DNA of 64,000 nt from Aldehydirespirator sp028819505 (GTDB lineage Bacteria; Actinomycetota; Acidimicrobiia; Acidimicrobiales; Aldehydirespiratoraceae): the NCBI GenBank assembly GCA_965207755.1, contig OZ242297.1, positions 930,001 to 994,000 of the forward strand, given 5' to 3'. Shown one piece after another: positions 1-8,867 of the stretch. Position 1 is the stretch's first letter. Each line of letters opens with the position of its first letter. The notes below the pieces were generated by a model that searched no databases, was not told where the DNA came from, and worked only from the letters and a program-made list of their open reading frames with translations. The translations under genes and the position numbers were made by a program.

Positions 1-312
1 CTGGTGGCTGACTCCGAGACCCAGGAGGAAGCGTCCCGGAAACGCCTCCTCGATGGTGCGCTGGGCGTTGGCCGTCGTCACCGGGTCGCGGGCGTAGATG
101 TTGGCGATGCCGGTGGCGACCTTCATGGAGGAGGTTCCCTGAAGCAGGAGCGCGGCTACCACGAACGGATCCCGCCCGGCCGCCTCGGGGTACCAGATCG
201 CCCCGTAGCCCAACTCCTCCGCTTCGGCTGCAAGCTCGACGGAACGCGACGACGGCACATGGTCCAGGACCCACGTCCAGATCCCGACGCGGCCAATGTC
301 GATGCCACCCAT
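1..312 (-). CDS. LLM-class F420-dependent oxidoreductase, N-terminal part (runs off left edge)
   Basis: The minus strand is open from ATG at 312 to the window edge and gives 104 residues of a luciferase-like monooxygenase-fold protein. The first strand (GGIDIGRVGIWTW) and the segment GYGAIWYPEAAGRDPF are typical of probable F420-dependent oxidoreductases of mycobacteria and relatives. These enzymes use reduced coenzyme F420 to reduce or oxidise small substrates, and the substrate cannot be told from this part. A GTG two codons upstream (318) is an alternative start. Fold and cofactor class are fairly sure because of the conserved order of strands; the C-terminal half is outside the window. 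Confidence 0.75.
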   Translation of the reverse strand, partial: MGGIDIGRVGIWTWVLDHVPSSRSVELAAEAEELGYGAIWYPEAAGRDPFVVAALLLQGTSSMKVATGIANIYARDPVTTANAQRTIEEAFPGRFLLGLGVSHQ

Positions 313-399
313 GCTCACGGGCCGCAACCTACCGCCACCGTGGACTCTCCATGCGGTTCCCGCCGACGCTGGCGGCGCTCAGCGCCGTGGGACCCTGTT

Positions 400-412
400 C
401 GGCGCAGCGCCG
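400..412. terminator. GC-rich hairpin after the type III RM operon
   Basis: CGGCGC A GCGCCG forms a 6-bp stem directly downstream of the res stop codon on the minus strand. There is no T-tract, so termination is an inference from position. Confidence 0.3.
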
Positions 413-417
413 ACGCC

Positions 418-3165
418 TCAGCTGACGGCGGCCTCGCGATTCATCTCGCGAGCCAGGTCATCGAACGTGGGCTCCACGTAGTAGGGGACGCTGATCTCGT
501 CGAAGTGCTTCTTGGCGAACTCGATCTTGGTGTTCTCGCGTTCCCGCCGGTCGGCCGGATCGTGGCTGCTCTTCGTCTCGTTGATCACGTACTCATGAAC
601 CAGGTAGAGCTTGGTATCTGAGTTGAACATGATGGCCCAGTCGGGATTGTATGGTCCGACCGGTGTGCTTACGGTAAACCATGACGGAAGCTTGATATAG
701 AATCGAACGTCTTCGTTGTCGTCGAGGGCCTTGGCGAACCGGTACTCGAAACTCGACTCGTACTCCACATGGTCGTAAAGAGTCTTGTCCTGATTCTGGA
801 CTGAATAGAGGCGATGGACATACCGCTTGAGTGAATCCTCATCCTCCGGCTCTAGCCGGTGCATCTCCCACCGTGAGTCGAGGATCTGCTCGTATTCGAT
901 GCCGGTCAGGACTTGCTCCCGGATGGAATCCTTGATGGCATGCGTCAACCTCCGAAGAAGGGCATGCGGGTTGGTCTTGAGGTCGCTGGAGCGGCCCGAT
1001 TCCAATATCATTGCGGTAATGGTCTGTCGGTCCAATTCCGTCTCATTCTGGACCTCCACAAAGAAATCGGGAAGGCAGATCGGTCCGTCAGTGTCAATGT
1101 CCTGTCGGGTACGGATCTCTCGTGTTCCGATTCCTGATTGACTGTGGTCGATCCTCGCAACCCTGACAGCGATCTGCGGTGGAGTGATAGCAGCTGAGGC
1201 ATTCAGCTTCTCACTGACGTCCTGAATCAGGCGGTCATTGTCAACCCTCACACGATACGTCGTGTGTTTGCTGATGCTGTCCCAGAGTCGCTTGAAGTCA
1301 GGATCAAGTGTGACCGCCTTATGGAATCGAACAGAGCGCTTGTCCCGAACGTTGCGGATCGGAATGTCGTCGCCGCGGAGGGTTCGGCCGGTGTCCTCCT
1401 CGTATTCCTTTTGGAGAGCGAGGGCGAAGTCCTCGTATGCTTCGTTGGCGATGACGGTCAGCCGGTTGATCTGGCTCTCGTGGACTCTCTCGCCGTCTTG
1501 ATTTACAGGTAGGCGTAGTCCTCGTCCTATCTCTTGTCGCTTGCGGTCCTTCGATCGCGACTCATTCAGTGTGCATATCTGAAAGACATTGGGATTGTCC
1601 CATCCCTCGCGCAATGCAGAGTGTGTGAAGATGAACCGCACCGGTTCCTCGCGGCTCAACAGCCGTTCCTTGTCCCGCATGATGAGGTCGTAGGTGTCGC
1701 GATCGGCGGTGCTCTCGCCACGCGTGTTCTTGAGCTTGCCTTGGGAGTCCTTGCTGAAGTATCCGTCGTGTACGTCGGCTGCGCTGGGAAGACCCAGGTC
1801 CCGGTACTTCGGCTTGGCTGCCAGCTCGGCATAGTCGTGCTCGAACCAGCCGGCGAACCGTCCGGGCGACACCTCGTCGTCGTTGTAGACACGATAGTTC
1901 GCCACCCGGTCAAGAAAGATCAGTGAGAGCACCTTGATGTCCTCGCCCCGGCGCGCGAATGCTCGCTCGCGGTCGAGGTGCTGCTCGATCGTGGTGCGGA
2001 TCTGCTGCCGTCGCACCTCGTCACGGAACGCGCCGAACGGCGAGTCCATGTCTACGACGCTGCCGCTATTGAACTCGACGTACTCGTCACCGGATCGAAA
2101 CGAGATATCGGTGACGACATAGCTGTCCGCGTACTCCTGGCGCCCTTGGGAGAGGCGGTGCAGGTCGTCGTGCTGCTTCACCCACACGAGCTTCTGGCGG
2201 GCCGCAGTGCCGCGTCCGGCGTTTATCCGGAGCCGAGCACGTATTTTGGCCTGGTCGGTTGCGATAAGCTCCACGAAGGCCGCATTGAGGTTCTCCTCCT
2301 CGACGACACTGGCAACCTCGATGCTCTTCACCAGGGCCTCCTGATGAGCCTCCACCGGCCCGAGGCGGTAGACCGGGTTGTAGAGCTTCTTGTGCGTGGC
2401 CGAATAGCGCAGAGTACACAGCGGATGGAGCCGGTCAATGGCGGCGGCGGCCTTGGCGGACTCCATGTTTTGAGGCTCGTCGATCACCACGACCGGCCGG
2501 CAGGACTGGATGAACTCGATGGGGCGGCGACCGGACATGCGGTCGTCGACCCGGTTGATCACGTTGGCGGTGGAAGGTCGGTCGTCTTCGGCGACATCGA
2601 GGTCCTTGCGGAAGGCGTCGATGTTGAGGATCAGGATCTGCATGGTGCTCGCCGTGGCGAACTGGCGGATGCGGCTCAGACTGCGAGAGTCGTACACTTG
2701 GGCATCGAATGCGGAAGAGTAGAGAGCCTCGAAGTGCTCGCTCATCAGCTTGATGCTCGCAAGCGTTCCTTCGCGTATTGCCACGGAGGGGACCACGATC
2801 ACAAACTTGGTGAATCCGTACTGTCTGTGCAACTCGAACAGTGTTCTCAAGTACACGTACGTCTTGCCTGTACCCGTCTCCATCTCGACAGTGAAGTGCC
2901 TGCCGATGGTGCCGCTGTCAGTCCGGTCGAGATTGTTGCGCTCTTGGACAGCATGCAGATTGTGGAGCAGCACCGGATCAAGGGCCTCGCCTGGATCCAT
3001 GTTGCCAACGCCGAGTTCTGTGAGACGGAGGTGTCCGCCGGTGCCCGCGGACATGGAGAACTGGGCGACAGATCTCGGCAGTCCGTCGAACAGATCCACT
3101 ACGGCATTGATGGCTGCACGCTGGTATGGGAGGTCTGACTGGAACTTGAGCTTCAACGCGGCCAC
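418..3165 (-). CDS. res: Type III restriction enzyme, Res (helicase-nuclease) subunit
   Basis: This 915-residue protein is a superfamily 2 translocase fused to a nuclease, the cleavage subunit of a type III restriction-modification complex. It acts only with the Mod subunit encoded just upstream. The Walker A region is ETGTGKTYVYLRTLFEL near residue 100, the Walker B box is VVIDEPQNMES (DEPQ rather than DEAH), and the late helicase motif is ALREGWDNPNVF...QEIGRGLRLP. The C-terminus carries a PD...ETK nuclease signature (NPDWAI ... VINETKSS). The GTG start lies 3 nt after the mod stop, so the two are one operon. Base composition is less GC-rich than the metabolic genes to the right, consistent with acquisition. 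Length is normal for Res. Confidence 0.93.
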   Translation of the reverse strand: MAALKLKFQSDLPYQRAAINAVVDLFDGLPRSVAQFSMSAGTGGHLRLTELGVGNMDPGEALDPVLLHNLHAVQERNNLDRTDSGTIGRHFTVEMETGTGKTYVYLRTLFELHRQYGFTKFVIVVPSVAIREGTLASIKLMSEHFEALYSSAFDAQVYDSRSLSRIRQFATASTMQILILNIDAFRKDLDVAEDDRPSTANVINRVDDRMSGRRPIEFIQSCRPVVVIDEPQNMESAKAAAAIDRLHPLCTLRYSATHKKLYNPVYRLGPVEAHQEALVKSIEVASVVEEENLNAAFVELIATDQAKIRARLRINAGRGTAARQKLVWVKQHDDLHRLSQGRQEYADSYVVTDISFRSGDEYVEFNSGSVVDMDSPFGAFRDEVRRQQIRTTIEQHLDRERAFARRGEDIKVLSLIFLDRVANYRVYNDDEVSPGRFAGWFEHDYAELAAKPKYRDLGLPSAADVHDGYFSKDSQGKLKNTRGESTADRDTYDLIMRDKERLLSREEPVRFIFTHSALREGWDNPNVFQICTLNESRSKDRKRQEIGRGLRLPVNQDGERVHESQINRLTVIANEAYEDFALALQKEYEEDTGRTLRGDDIPIRNVRDKRSVRFHKAVTLDPDFKRLWDSISKHTTYRVRVDNDRLIQDVSEKLNASAAITPPQIAVRVARIDHSQSGIGTREIRTRQDIDTDGPICLPDFFVEVQNETELDRQTITAMILESGRSSDLKTNPHALLRRLTHAIKDSIREQVLTGIEYEQILDSRWEMHRLEPEDEDSLKRYVHRLYSVQNQDKTLYDHVEYESSFEYRFAKALDDNEDVRFYIKLPSWFTVSTPVGPYNPDWAIMFNSDTKLYLVHEYVINETKSSHDPADRRERENTKIEFAKKHFDEISVPYYVEPTFDDLAREMNREAAVS

Positions 3166-3168
3166 AGC

Positions 3169-5061
3169 TCAGATGACCTTGGTAGCGATGTCCACGGTGC
3201 CTGTCCAGTTGGCGGTTCTGACAGCTTGCATCACGTTGTACTTGCGTTCGACGCTCCCGCCGAAGCTCTTGTCGAGCACGAGAATCTGCGACGGCGCTCT
3301 GGCGACCATGGCGTTCATGATGGGAACGCTGATCAGATCATCCAGGAACATCAGGACCTCATCCTGGTTCACCGAGTAGACGGTCTTGCCCTCGATTGCG
3401 AGTTCGTCCACCTGCGAAGTCAGTTCATACCCGATGGAGAGGAGCAACTCGATCACCATGCCGGGCTTCGTTGCATCCTCTCGGACGTTGTCGACGAGGC
3501 GAATAAGAGCGGCCTCGATCTCTTCGACGGACATGTCTGGGGTGATGTCCCACACACGGAAGTTGGACTCGGACAGTCTGTAGCTCCGGAACCCCAACTC
3601 CGGCGCAGAGCCCAGTTTGTCGTTCGCCTCCGAGGCGAGCGCCTCCGCGGCGCCAGTGAGCCGAGCACGCGTGATGTCTGCTACTGTTGCGTAGTCGCTG
3701 TGGCCAGTCGGCTCTGGGAACTGGACTAGAATGAAGCGACGGTTCCCGCCATCCTCAAGGTTCAATTTCCATACCGCCTCGCCGGTGGTGCCTGAACCCG
3801 CGAAGAAGTCCATAACGATGTCTTCGGTGTCGGGCTGCGTGGCAAGACGAAGCATCCTCTCGATCAGTCGTACCGGCTTGGGAGTGTCGTATACCGAGTC
3901 TGAAGACTCGAACGTCACTCGCTCCAACAGTTCCTTCTTCGCCTCTTGTGTGTGCCCAACCTCCTCGTATTTCCATAGCGTCTGAGGAACACGGCCAGCT
4001 TTCACTTCAGAGAGATATATCTTCGGAGCAGGAACATTGTTGCCATCCTTCCCCCACCAGACTCGACCTTCTCCATCCAACTGATACAACCTGTCTTTAG
4101 AGATTCTCCAATAGGAGCCACTTGGTGGACCCGGTATTGTTCGTCCACCGGGGCATTCGATCTCGTACGTCCCCTTGCTGTAGTAGTTTCGGGCAGCTAA
4201 ATTGTTGGGACGCCAGCGACCACGTGGATCGTCATCTGGATTCTTGTACACCGAGTCCTGCTCGACCGTCCTGGCTAGAAGATTGGGCTGCCACGTAGAT
4301 GCATCTCTGCCATAGACCAAGACGTAATCGTGATCATCGCTGAAGTGACGGGTAGAACTCTTTGGTGCATAGATCTTCTGCCAGATGCAGCAGGCGATGA
4401 AGTTCTCTGGGCCGAAGAGTTCGTCCATTATGAGTCTCAGATTGTGGACTTCGTTGTCGTCGATTGTGATGAATATGACTCCGTCGTCGGTCAGAAGACT
4501 GCGAGCGAACGATAGTCGCGGGTACATCATCGACAGCCAATTCGAGTGGTAGCGGCCATTGGTCTCGGTGTTTGCAGTCAGCTTTTGGCCGTTGCCGTCG
4601 ACTTGGCCAGTAAAACGGAGATAGTCGGCCAGACCCTCACGGAAGTTGTCGGGGTAGATGAACTGATTGCCGGTGTTGTACGGCGGGTCGATGAAAATCA
4701 TCTTGACCCGGTTGTAGTACGACCTCTGGAGCAGTTTGAGGACTTCCAAGTTGTCGCCCTCGATGACCACGTCGGGCGCGTCGGGAGGCCCATGCCCGGA
4801 TCGGCCGTCGGGCCGCAGGGTTCCGATGGAGCGTTCCTGGCGGATCGCGCCGGCGGCGTGCTTGCCGGGCCATGAGAGGCAGTACCGCTCCGACTCGGGC
4901 GGCCCCGTCAAGCCGAGCGCGGCGCCGAGGCTGCGCAGGTCGAGTTCGCCCTCGGCGAAAGCCTCCGGGACAAGGTCGCGCAGTGCTGCGTAGCGCGAGT
5001 CCATTGGCGTCATGCTGACCGGCCGCAGCCGTTCTTGGTCTTCGTCTTCGGGCTCCGCCAT
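3169..5061 (-). CDS. mod: Type III DNA methyltransferase, Mod subunit
   Basis: This 630-residue beta-class adenine-N6 methyltransferase gives the type III system its sequence specificity and protects host DNA. Motif IV (FIDPPYNTGNQF, about residue 130) comes before the AdoMet-binding motif I (VMDFFAGSGTTGEAVW, about residue 420), the order expected for the beta class. The intervening region is the target-recognition domain, which varies most between systems, so the recognised site cannot be read from sequence. ATG is preceded by a strong ribosome-binding site (AAGGAGG, 4 nt gap). It is the first gene of the mod-res operon. Confidence 0.93.
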   Translation of the reverse strand: MAEPEDEDQERLRPVSMTPMDSRYAALRDLVPEAFAEGELDLRSLGAALGLTGPPESERYCLSWPGKHAAGAIRQERSIGTLRPDGRSGHGPPDAPDVVIEGDNLEVLKLLQRSYYNRVKMIFIDPPYNTGNQFIYPDNFREGLADYLRFTGQVDGNGQKLTANTETNGRYHSNWLSMMYPRLSFARSLLTDDGVIFITIDDNEVHNLRLIMDELFGPENFIACCIWQKIYAPKSSTRHFSDDHDYVLVYGRDASTWQPNLLARTVEQDSVYKNPDDDPRGRWRPNNLAARNYYSKGTYEIECPGGRTIPGPPSGSYWRISKDRLYQLDGEGRVWWGKDGNNVPAPKIYLSEVKAGRVPQTLWKYEEVGHTQEAKKELLERVTFESSDSVYDTPKPVRLIERMLRLATQPDTEDIVMDFFAGSGTTGEAVWKLNLEDGGNRRFILVQFPEPTGHSDYATVADITRARLTGAAEALASEANDKLGSAPELGFRSYRLSESNFRVWDITPDMSVEEIEAALIRLVDNVREDATKPGMVIELLLSIGYELTSQVDELAIEGKTVYSVNQDEVLMFLDDLISVPIMNAMVARAPSQILVLDKSFGGSVERKYNVMQAVRTANWTGTVDIATKVI

Positions 5062-5160
5062 TAGGCCTCCTTTCCGGTCGAATCCGCCGCCTCAGGGCTT
5101 CCGGCCGAGCCTAAGCGCGGCTCGACGCTCCCAGAGCCACCTCATCTGCACTCTCTAGCA

Positions 5161-5261
5161 GGTTCGTGATCGTCCCACGGCCATACGACAAGCGGTCCGG
5201 GGATCGCTCCCGACCCGCCGCCGCGAGGCAGGGTTCGTGATCGTCCCACGGCCATACGACA
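5161..5261. repeat. Pair of identical 30-bp direct repeats upstream of mod
   Basis: The same 30 bases, beginning GGTTCGTGATCGTCCCACGG, occur at 5161-5190 and 5232-5261, separated by 41 bp of unrelated sequence. They lie in the 290-bp gap between mod and the toxin-antitoxin operon. A nine-base piece (GTTCGTGAT) recurs at 5319-5327 beside the toxin-antitoxin promoter. With only two units and no cas genes, an operator pair or a small duplication is more likely than a CRISPR. Confidence 0.6.
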
Positions 5262-5325
5262 GACGTGGACAGACGACCCTCCAGTGATGTCATCGCTCAG
5301 GGCTTCGAGTGTCTGCACGTTCGTG

Positions 5326-5354
5326 ATGCCACAATCATGGTATAGTTGTGGCAT
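5326..5354 (+). promoter_or_regulatory. Leaderless promoter with palindromic operator for the MazEF-like pair
   Basis: Perfect 9-bp arms ATGCCACAA (5326-5334) and TTGTGGCAT (5346-5354) flank the -10 box TATAGT (5341-5346). The right arm runs into the ATG at 5353. With six bases between -10 and ATG, transcription should begin at the start codon itself. Such a dyad covering the -10 is the usual form of toxin-antitoxin autoregulation. Confidence 0.65.
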
Positions 5355-5643
5355 GAGCAGGATGCGGGTCAGCACGACTGTCGATGGAGGGCTCCTGGAC
5401 CGGGCTCGTCGTCTTGAGGATTGGCCCAACGATGCGGCGATGATGGACGCGGCCCTCGCTGCGCTTGCGGCCCGCTACCGGGAGGCCGAGATCGACGCCG
5501 CCTACGAGGCCTACGACCGTCTCCCCCCCGACGAGCCCGACGAGTGGGGGGATCTGGCGTCCTTCCATGACGCGAACCTCCTGCACAGGCAGGAACCCGG
5601 GTCGATGGGTGGAGGACGCCCGGAGGGTCGGGCGGGCGGGTGA
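5353..5643 (+). CDS. Antitoxin of a MazEF-like toxin-antitoxin pair
   Basis: This 96-residue protein begins MSRMRVSTTVDGGLLDRAR, which resembles the short beta-strand and helix of ribbon-helix-helix DNA-binding antitoxins. A charged, helical middle (RYREAEIDAAYEAYDRLP) and an acidic tail probably wrap the toxin. The start at 5353 is chosen because a -10 box lies six bases upstream and a palindromic operator ends in the start codon. Its stop overlaps the toxin GTG (GTGA), implying translational coupling. The antitoxin role is inferred from size, position and the downstream MazF-family gene. Confidence 0.75.
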   Translation: MSRMRVSTTVDGGLLDRARRLEDWPNDAAMMDAALAALAARYREAEIDAAYEAYDRLPPDEPDEWGDLASFHDANLLHRQEPGSMGGGRPEGRAGG

Positions 5644-5984
5644 CGGCCGAGCCCGTACGGCGGGGGGAGGTCTGGTGGTGGGAGTCGCCGCACGCGGGCC
5701 GACGCCCGGTCGTGGTGCTGTCGCGCGATGCTGCGCTGGATCGGCTCAGGACGGCGATCGTCGCGCCGTGTACGACCACGATCAGGGGACTCCCCAGCGA
5801 GGTCGTGCTCGAGCCTGGCGACGACCCGGTCCCGGCGGTGTCGGCCGTCAACCTCGACTCTGTCGAGTCCGCTCCGCGGTCGCTGTTGGTGCGAAGGCTG
5901 GGCCGTCTGAGCGATGAGCGCCTGGGCCAGATCTGCCATGCCCTTCAGACGGCCGTCGCCTGCACCGGGTCCTGGCTGCGGTAA
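5640..5984 (+). CDS. MazF/PemK-family endoribonuclease toxin
   Basis: This 114-residue protein has the MazF/PemK/CcdB-fold opening RRGEVWWWESPHAGRRPVVVLSRD. It continues with IVAPCTTTIRGLPSEVVL and SAVNLDSV, matching the conserved beta-barrel of the family. MazF toxins cut single-stranded RNA at short motifs and are held inactive by the antitoxin. The GTG start overlaps the antitoxin stop by 4 nt. The pair sits between a type III restriction system and an ATPase gene, a common defence-island setting. The cleavage motif cannot be predicted. Confidence 0.88.
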   Translation: MTAEPVRRGEVWWWESPHAGRRPVVVLSRDAALDRLRTAIVAPCTTTIRGLPSEVVLEPGDDPVPAVSAVNLDSVESAPRSLLVRRLGRLSDERLGQICHALQTAVACTGSWLR

Positions 5985-6059
5985 CGAAGCGCCTGCATAA
6001 CCCGGGAGACGGTGCCGCCGCAGTGCCGGAAGCCTCGGCCCGCCCCCGATGTCGGTTAA

Positions 6060-6126
6060 CTCGGCCATGCCGAGTGGTATTGCTCGAAATAAGCGAGTGC
6101 ATAGAGTCGGTCATGCCGAGTATCAT
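6060..6126 (+). promoter_or_regulatory. Leaderless promoter and repeated dyad upstream of the AAA ATPase
   Basis: A perfect dyad CTCGGC CAT GCCGAG sits at 6060-6074, and a related half-conserved copy (TCGGTCATGCCGAGT) lies at 6107-6121. The second copy abuts a -10 box TATCAT (6121-6126) six bases before ATG 6133. The arrangement suggests a repressor binding two sites over the promoter. Confidence 0.5.
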
Positions 6127-6132
6127 GTGTTC

Positions 6133-7224
6133 ATGGAGCGGTCGCCGTTTCCTCATCATGGTCCGTTGCAGCCCGACCAGGTGGCGGGCCGCGAGCGCCT
6201 GGCGGTCGGTCTCGCCCAGCGCATAGCAGATCGGCGGCTGACCGCGCTGGTCGGGCCCCGGCGTTACGGAAAGACGAGCCTGCTCAAGCGCGTCGCCGCC
6301 GACCTCGAAGCTGTCGGCCACCAGTGCGTGTGGATCGATCTCTACGAGCGGACCTCGATCGCCGATGTCGCCGCGGCCGTTGACCGCGGCCTCGCCGGGA
6401 TCGTCGGGCCGGTGCGCAACATGCTCGATTCCATCGCCGGCACGCTGTCGGTGCATCTGGGCGTGCTGGGCGTCCAGCTGGCCCGCAGCCCCAGGCACCG
6501 ACCTGATCCGGTGCTGGCGCTGCGGACCCTGCTCGAGGTGCTGACGACTGCCGCGCAACGCCACAGCCTGTTCGTCGTGTTCGACGAGTTCTCGGGAATC
6601 GCCGGCGTCAAAGGGGGCGCGGCGGTGCTGAGAACCGAGCTGCAGCACCACTTCCAGTCGCTCGGCATCGTGTTCGCCGGCTCAGAACCGTCCACCATGC
6701 GGACGCTGTTCAGCGAGCAGACCCAGCCGTTCTTCGCGCAGGCGGATCTTGTGGAGATCGAGCCGCTCGCCGCCGACATCATCAGCGGCATCGTCGAAGA
6801 CGGCTTCGAGGGCACCGGTCGCAGCACCGGCGGCATTACCAGCCGCATCGCTCATCTCGCCGACGGGCATCCCCAGCGGGCGATGCAGCTTGCTGATGCC
6901 CTGTGGCGGCAGGTCGACCGAGGAGGAACCGCCGATCTGCGGGCATGGGAGGCAGCGCTCGGCGACGTGCGCGCCCATGTCGATGCCGGCTCGGAGCGGA
7001 TCTACGGTCTGATGCCCCCGGGCCAGCAAAAGGTCCTGCGAGCCGTCGCCGTCGAACAGTCCATCTACGGCACGACCGCGTCGCTGCTCGACCTGCCGCC
7101 CGGCACAGCCCGAGACGCCGCCAAGACACTCGCCGGCAATGGCATCCTGCACCGGCGCGGGCAGTACCTCGCCGTGGTCGACCCGCTGCTCGGCGACTGG
7201 CTGCGCCGCCGCTTCGCCATCTGA
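6133..7224 (+). CDS. AAA/STAND-like ATPase
   Basis: This 363-residue P-loop ATPase has Walker A GPRRYGKTSLLKR, Walker B LFVVFDEFSGIAG and a sensor-like segment VFAGSEPSTM. The order and the GxRRxGKT form match the archaeal-type ATPase group of the STAND class. A C-terminal winged-helix-like part (QQKVLRAVAVEQSIYGTTAS ... LAGNGILHRRGQYLAVVDP) is typical of the group. These proteins usually act as molecular switches; the partner is unknown. ATG 6133 is chosen because a -10 box lies six bases upstream; a longer reading from 6049 would start inside the operator. Its place beside mod-res and the MazEF-like pair suggests a defence or stress role, which is inference. Confidence 0.8.
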   Translation: MERSPFPHHGPLQPDQVAGRERLAVGLAQRIADRRLTALVGPRRYGKTSLLKRVAADLEAVGHQCVWIDLYERTSIADVAAAVDRGLAGIVGPVRNMLDSIAGTLSVHLGVLGVQLARSPRHRPDPVLALRTLLEVLTTAAQRHSLFVVFDEFSGIAGVKGGAAVLRTELQHHFQSLGIVFAGSEPSTMRTLFSEQTQPFFAQADLVEIEPLAADIISGIVEDGFEGTGRSTGGITSRIAHLADGHPQRAMQLADALWRQVDRGGTADLRAWEAALGDVRAHVDAGSERIYGLMPPGQQKVLRAVAVEQSIYGTTASLLDLPPGTARDAAKTLAGNGILHRRGQYLAVVDPLLGDWLRRRFAI

Positions 7225-7269
7225 GCCGCAACGAGATGACGTGCGGACGGCGCGCTTGATGGTGGCGAG

Positions 7270-7287
7270 TCCTCGGAGCGGCGAGGA
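7270..7287. terminator. Short hairpin between convergent genes
   Basis: TCCTCG (7270-7275) and CGAGGA (7282-7287) form a 6-bp stem between the convergent ATPase and livF ends. There is no T-tract; termination is inferred from position. Confidence 0.3.
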
Positions 7288-8028
7288 TCAGGCGTCGGCC
7301 TGGCCGAGGTAGGAGGCTCGCAGGTCGGGGTGGGCCAGCAGGTTCTCGGCGGTGTCGTCGAGAACCACGCGGCCGGTCTGCAGCACCCAGCCTCTGTCGG
7401 CGATGGACAGGGCCATGTTGGCGTTCTGCTCCACCATGAACACGGTCAGGCCGGCCCCGTGGATCTGCTGGATCAGCTCGAAGTTCTGCTGCACCAGCGC
7501 CGGGGCCAGGCCCATCGACGGCTCGTCCATCAGCAGCACCCGGGGCTTGGCCATGAGCGCCCGGCCCATGGCCACCATCTGCTGCTCGCCGCCCGAGAGC
7601 GTGCCCGCCTTCTGTCCGAGGCGCTCCTTGACTCGGGGGAACAGCTCGAAGATCCGCTCCAGGTCGGCGGCGATGCCGTCGGTGTCGGACCGCAGGTAGG
7701 CGCCCAGGTCGAGGTTCTCGCGCACGCTGAGGCGCTTGAACAGGCGGCGGTTCTCCGGGACCATGGTCACGCCGCGGGCCACCCGGTAGCTGGTGGGCCT
7801 GTCGTTGACGACCTCGCCGTCGAGCACCACCTCGCCCGAGGTCGGCTTGAGCATGCCTAGCAGCGTCTTGAGGGTGGTGGACTTGCCGCTGGCGTTGCCC
7901 CCCAGCAGGCACACCAGCTCCCCCTCGTAGATCGACAGGTCCACATCCCGCAGGGCGTGGACGGCGCCGTAGTGGGCGTTGACCGAGCGCATCTCCAGCA
8001 GCGGCTCTGCCGGCTGCTCGGTGCTCAC
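7288..8028 (-). CDS. livF: Branched-chain amino-acid ABC transporter ATPase LivF
   Basis: This 246-residue ABC ATPase has Walker A GGNASGKSTTLKTLLG, signature LSGGEQQMVAMGRALM and Walker B VLLMDEPSMGLAPALV. SMGLAP is characteristic of LivF rather than LivG. With LivG it powers the LivH/LivM permease for uptake of leucine-type or related substrates such as amides. The GTG start at 8028 overlaps the livG stop by 4 nt, so it is the last gene of a tightly coupled operon. A longer upstream reading into livG is not needed. The exact substrate is not determined by the ATPase. Confidence 0.93.
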   Translation of the reverse strand: MSTEQPAEPLLEMRSVNAHYGAVHALRDVDLSIYEGELVCLLGGNASGKSTTLKTLLGMLKPTSGEVVLDGEVVNDRPTSYRVARGVTMVPENRRLFKRLSVRENLDLGAYLRSDTDGIAADLERIFELFPRVKERLGQKAGTLSGGEQQMVAMGRALMAKPRVLLMDEPSMGLAPALVQQNFELIQQIHGAGLTVFMVEQNANMALSIADRGWVLQTGRVVLDDTAENLLAHPDLRASYLGQADA

Positions 8029-8867
8029 GTTTCGGCGCCTTGGCCCAGGTAGGCCTCGATGACCCGGGGATCGGCGGAGACGTCGGCGTAGTCGCCCTCG
8101 GCGATCTTGGTGCCGTGGTCGAGCACCACCACCCGGTCCGACACCTCCCGCACCACGTCCATGTGGTGCTCGATGACGACGATGGCGAAGCCCCACTCGT
8201 CGCGCAGGCGTCCGATCATGCCGGTGAGCTCGGCCGACTCGACCGGGTTCATGCCCGCCACCGGCTCGTCGAGGAGGATCAGCTTGGGCTGGGTGGCCAT
8301 GGCTCGGGCGATCTCCAGCCGGCGCCGGTTGGCGTAGGACAGGGTGAAGGCGGGCTGGTCGAAGCGGTAGCCGACCAGACGGGACCCGAAGAAGCTGAGG
8401 ACCTTCTCGGCCCGCTGGCGGATCTCGGCCTCCTCGCGGCGGAACGACGGCGTGTAGAACAGCGCGCCGAAGGCGTGCTGGCGGGTGCGGCAGTGCTGCG
8501 AGACCATGACGTTCTCCAGCACGGTCATGTTGGCGAACAGCCGCACGTTCTGGAAGGTGCGGGCGATGCCGCGGGCGGTGACCCGGTTGGGGTCGAGCCC
8601 CAGCAGCGACGTGCCCTCGAAGAGGATGTCGCCGGCGGACCGCTCGACGGTGGCGGTGATGGCGTTGAACAGGGTGGTCTTGCCCGCGCCGTTCGGCCCG
8701 ATCACCGAGACGATCTCGCCGGAGTGGACTTCGAAGTCGAGTCCGTCGAGGGCGTGCAGACCGCCGAAGTCCACGCTGAGGCCGCGGGTCTCGAGCAGCG
8801 GGCGGCGCCCGGTCCCGTTGGCGGCGTCCGCGCCGGGGGCGAGCCCGTTTCCGCTGGTGGCGGTCAT
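8025..8867 (-). CDS. livG: Branched-chain amino-acid ABC transporter ATPase LivG
   Basis: This 280-residue ABC ATPase has Walker A GPNGAGKTTLFNAITA, the LivG-type Q-loop region FQNVRLFANMTVLENV, and Walker B LILLDEPVAGMNPVE. The signature reads TLSYANRRRLEIARAM, with SYANRR in place of the usual SYGxQR, a common LivG variant. It pairs with LivF on the cytoplasmic face of the permease. Start and stop both overlap neighbours by 4 nt (ATGA and GTGA). Confidence 0.93.
   Translation of the reverse strand: MTATSGNGLAPGADAANGTGRRPLLETRGLSVDFGGLHALDGLDFEVHSGEIVSVIGPNGAGKTTLFNAITATVERSAGDILFEGTSLLGLDPNRVTARGIARTFQNVRLFANMTVLENVMVSQHCRTRQHAFGALFYTPSFRREEAEIRQRAEKVLSFFGSRLVGYRFDQPAFTLSYANRRRLEIARAMATQPKLILLDEPVAGMNPVESAELTGMIGRLRDEWGFAIVVIEHHMDVVREVSDRVVVLDHGTKIAEGDYADVSADPRVIEAYLGQGAET

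Noticed and set aside
1978..3138. Long plus-strand reading frame opposite res
   Set aside because: It mirrors the minus-strand Res gene, which has clear helicase and nuclease motifs; the plus frame has no recognisable domain and is a GC-rich shadow.
5161..5261. Two-unit CRISPR
   Set aside because: Only two repeat units, one 41-bp spacer, no cas genes and a promoter-region location; a duplicated regulatory segment fits better.
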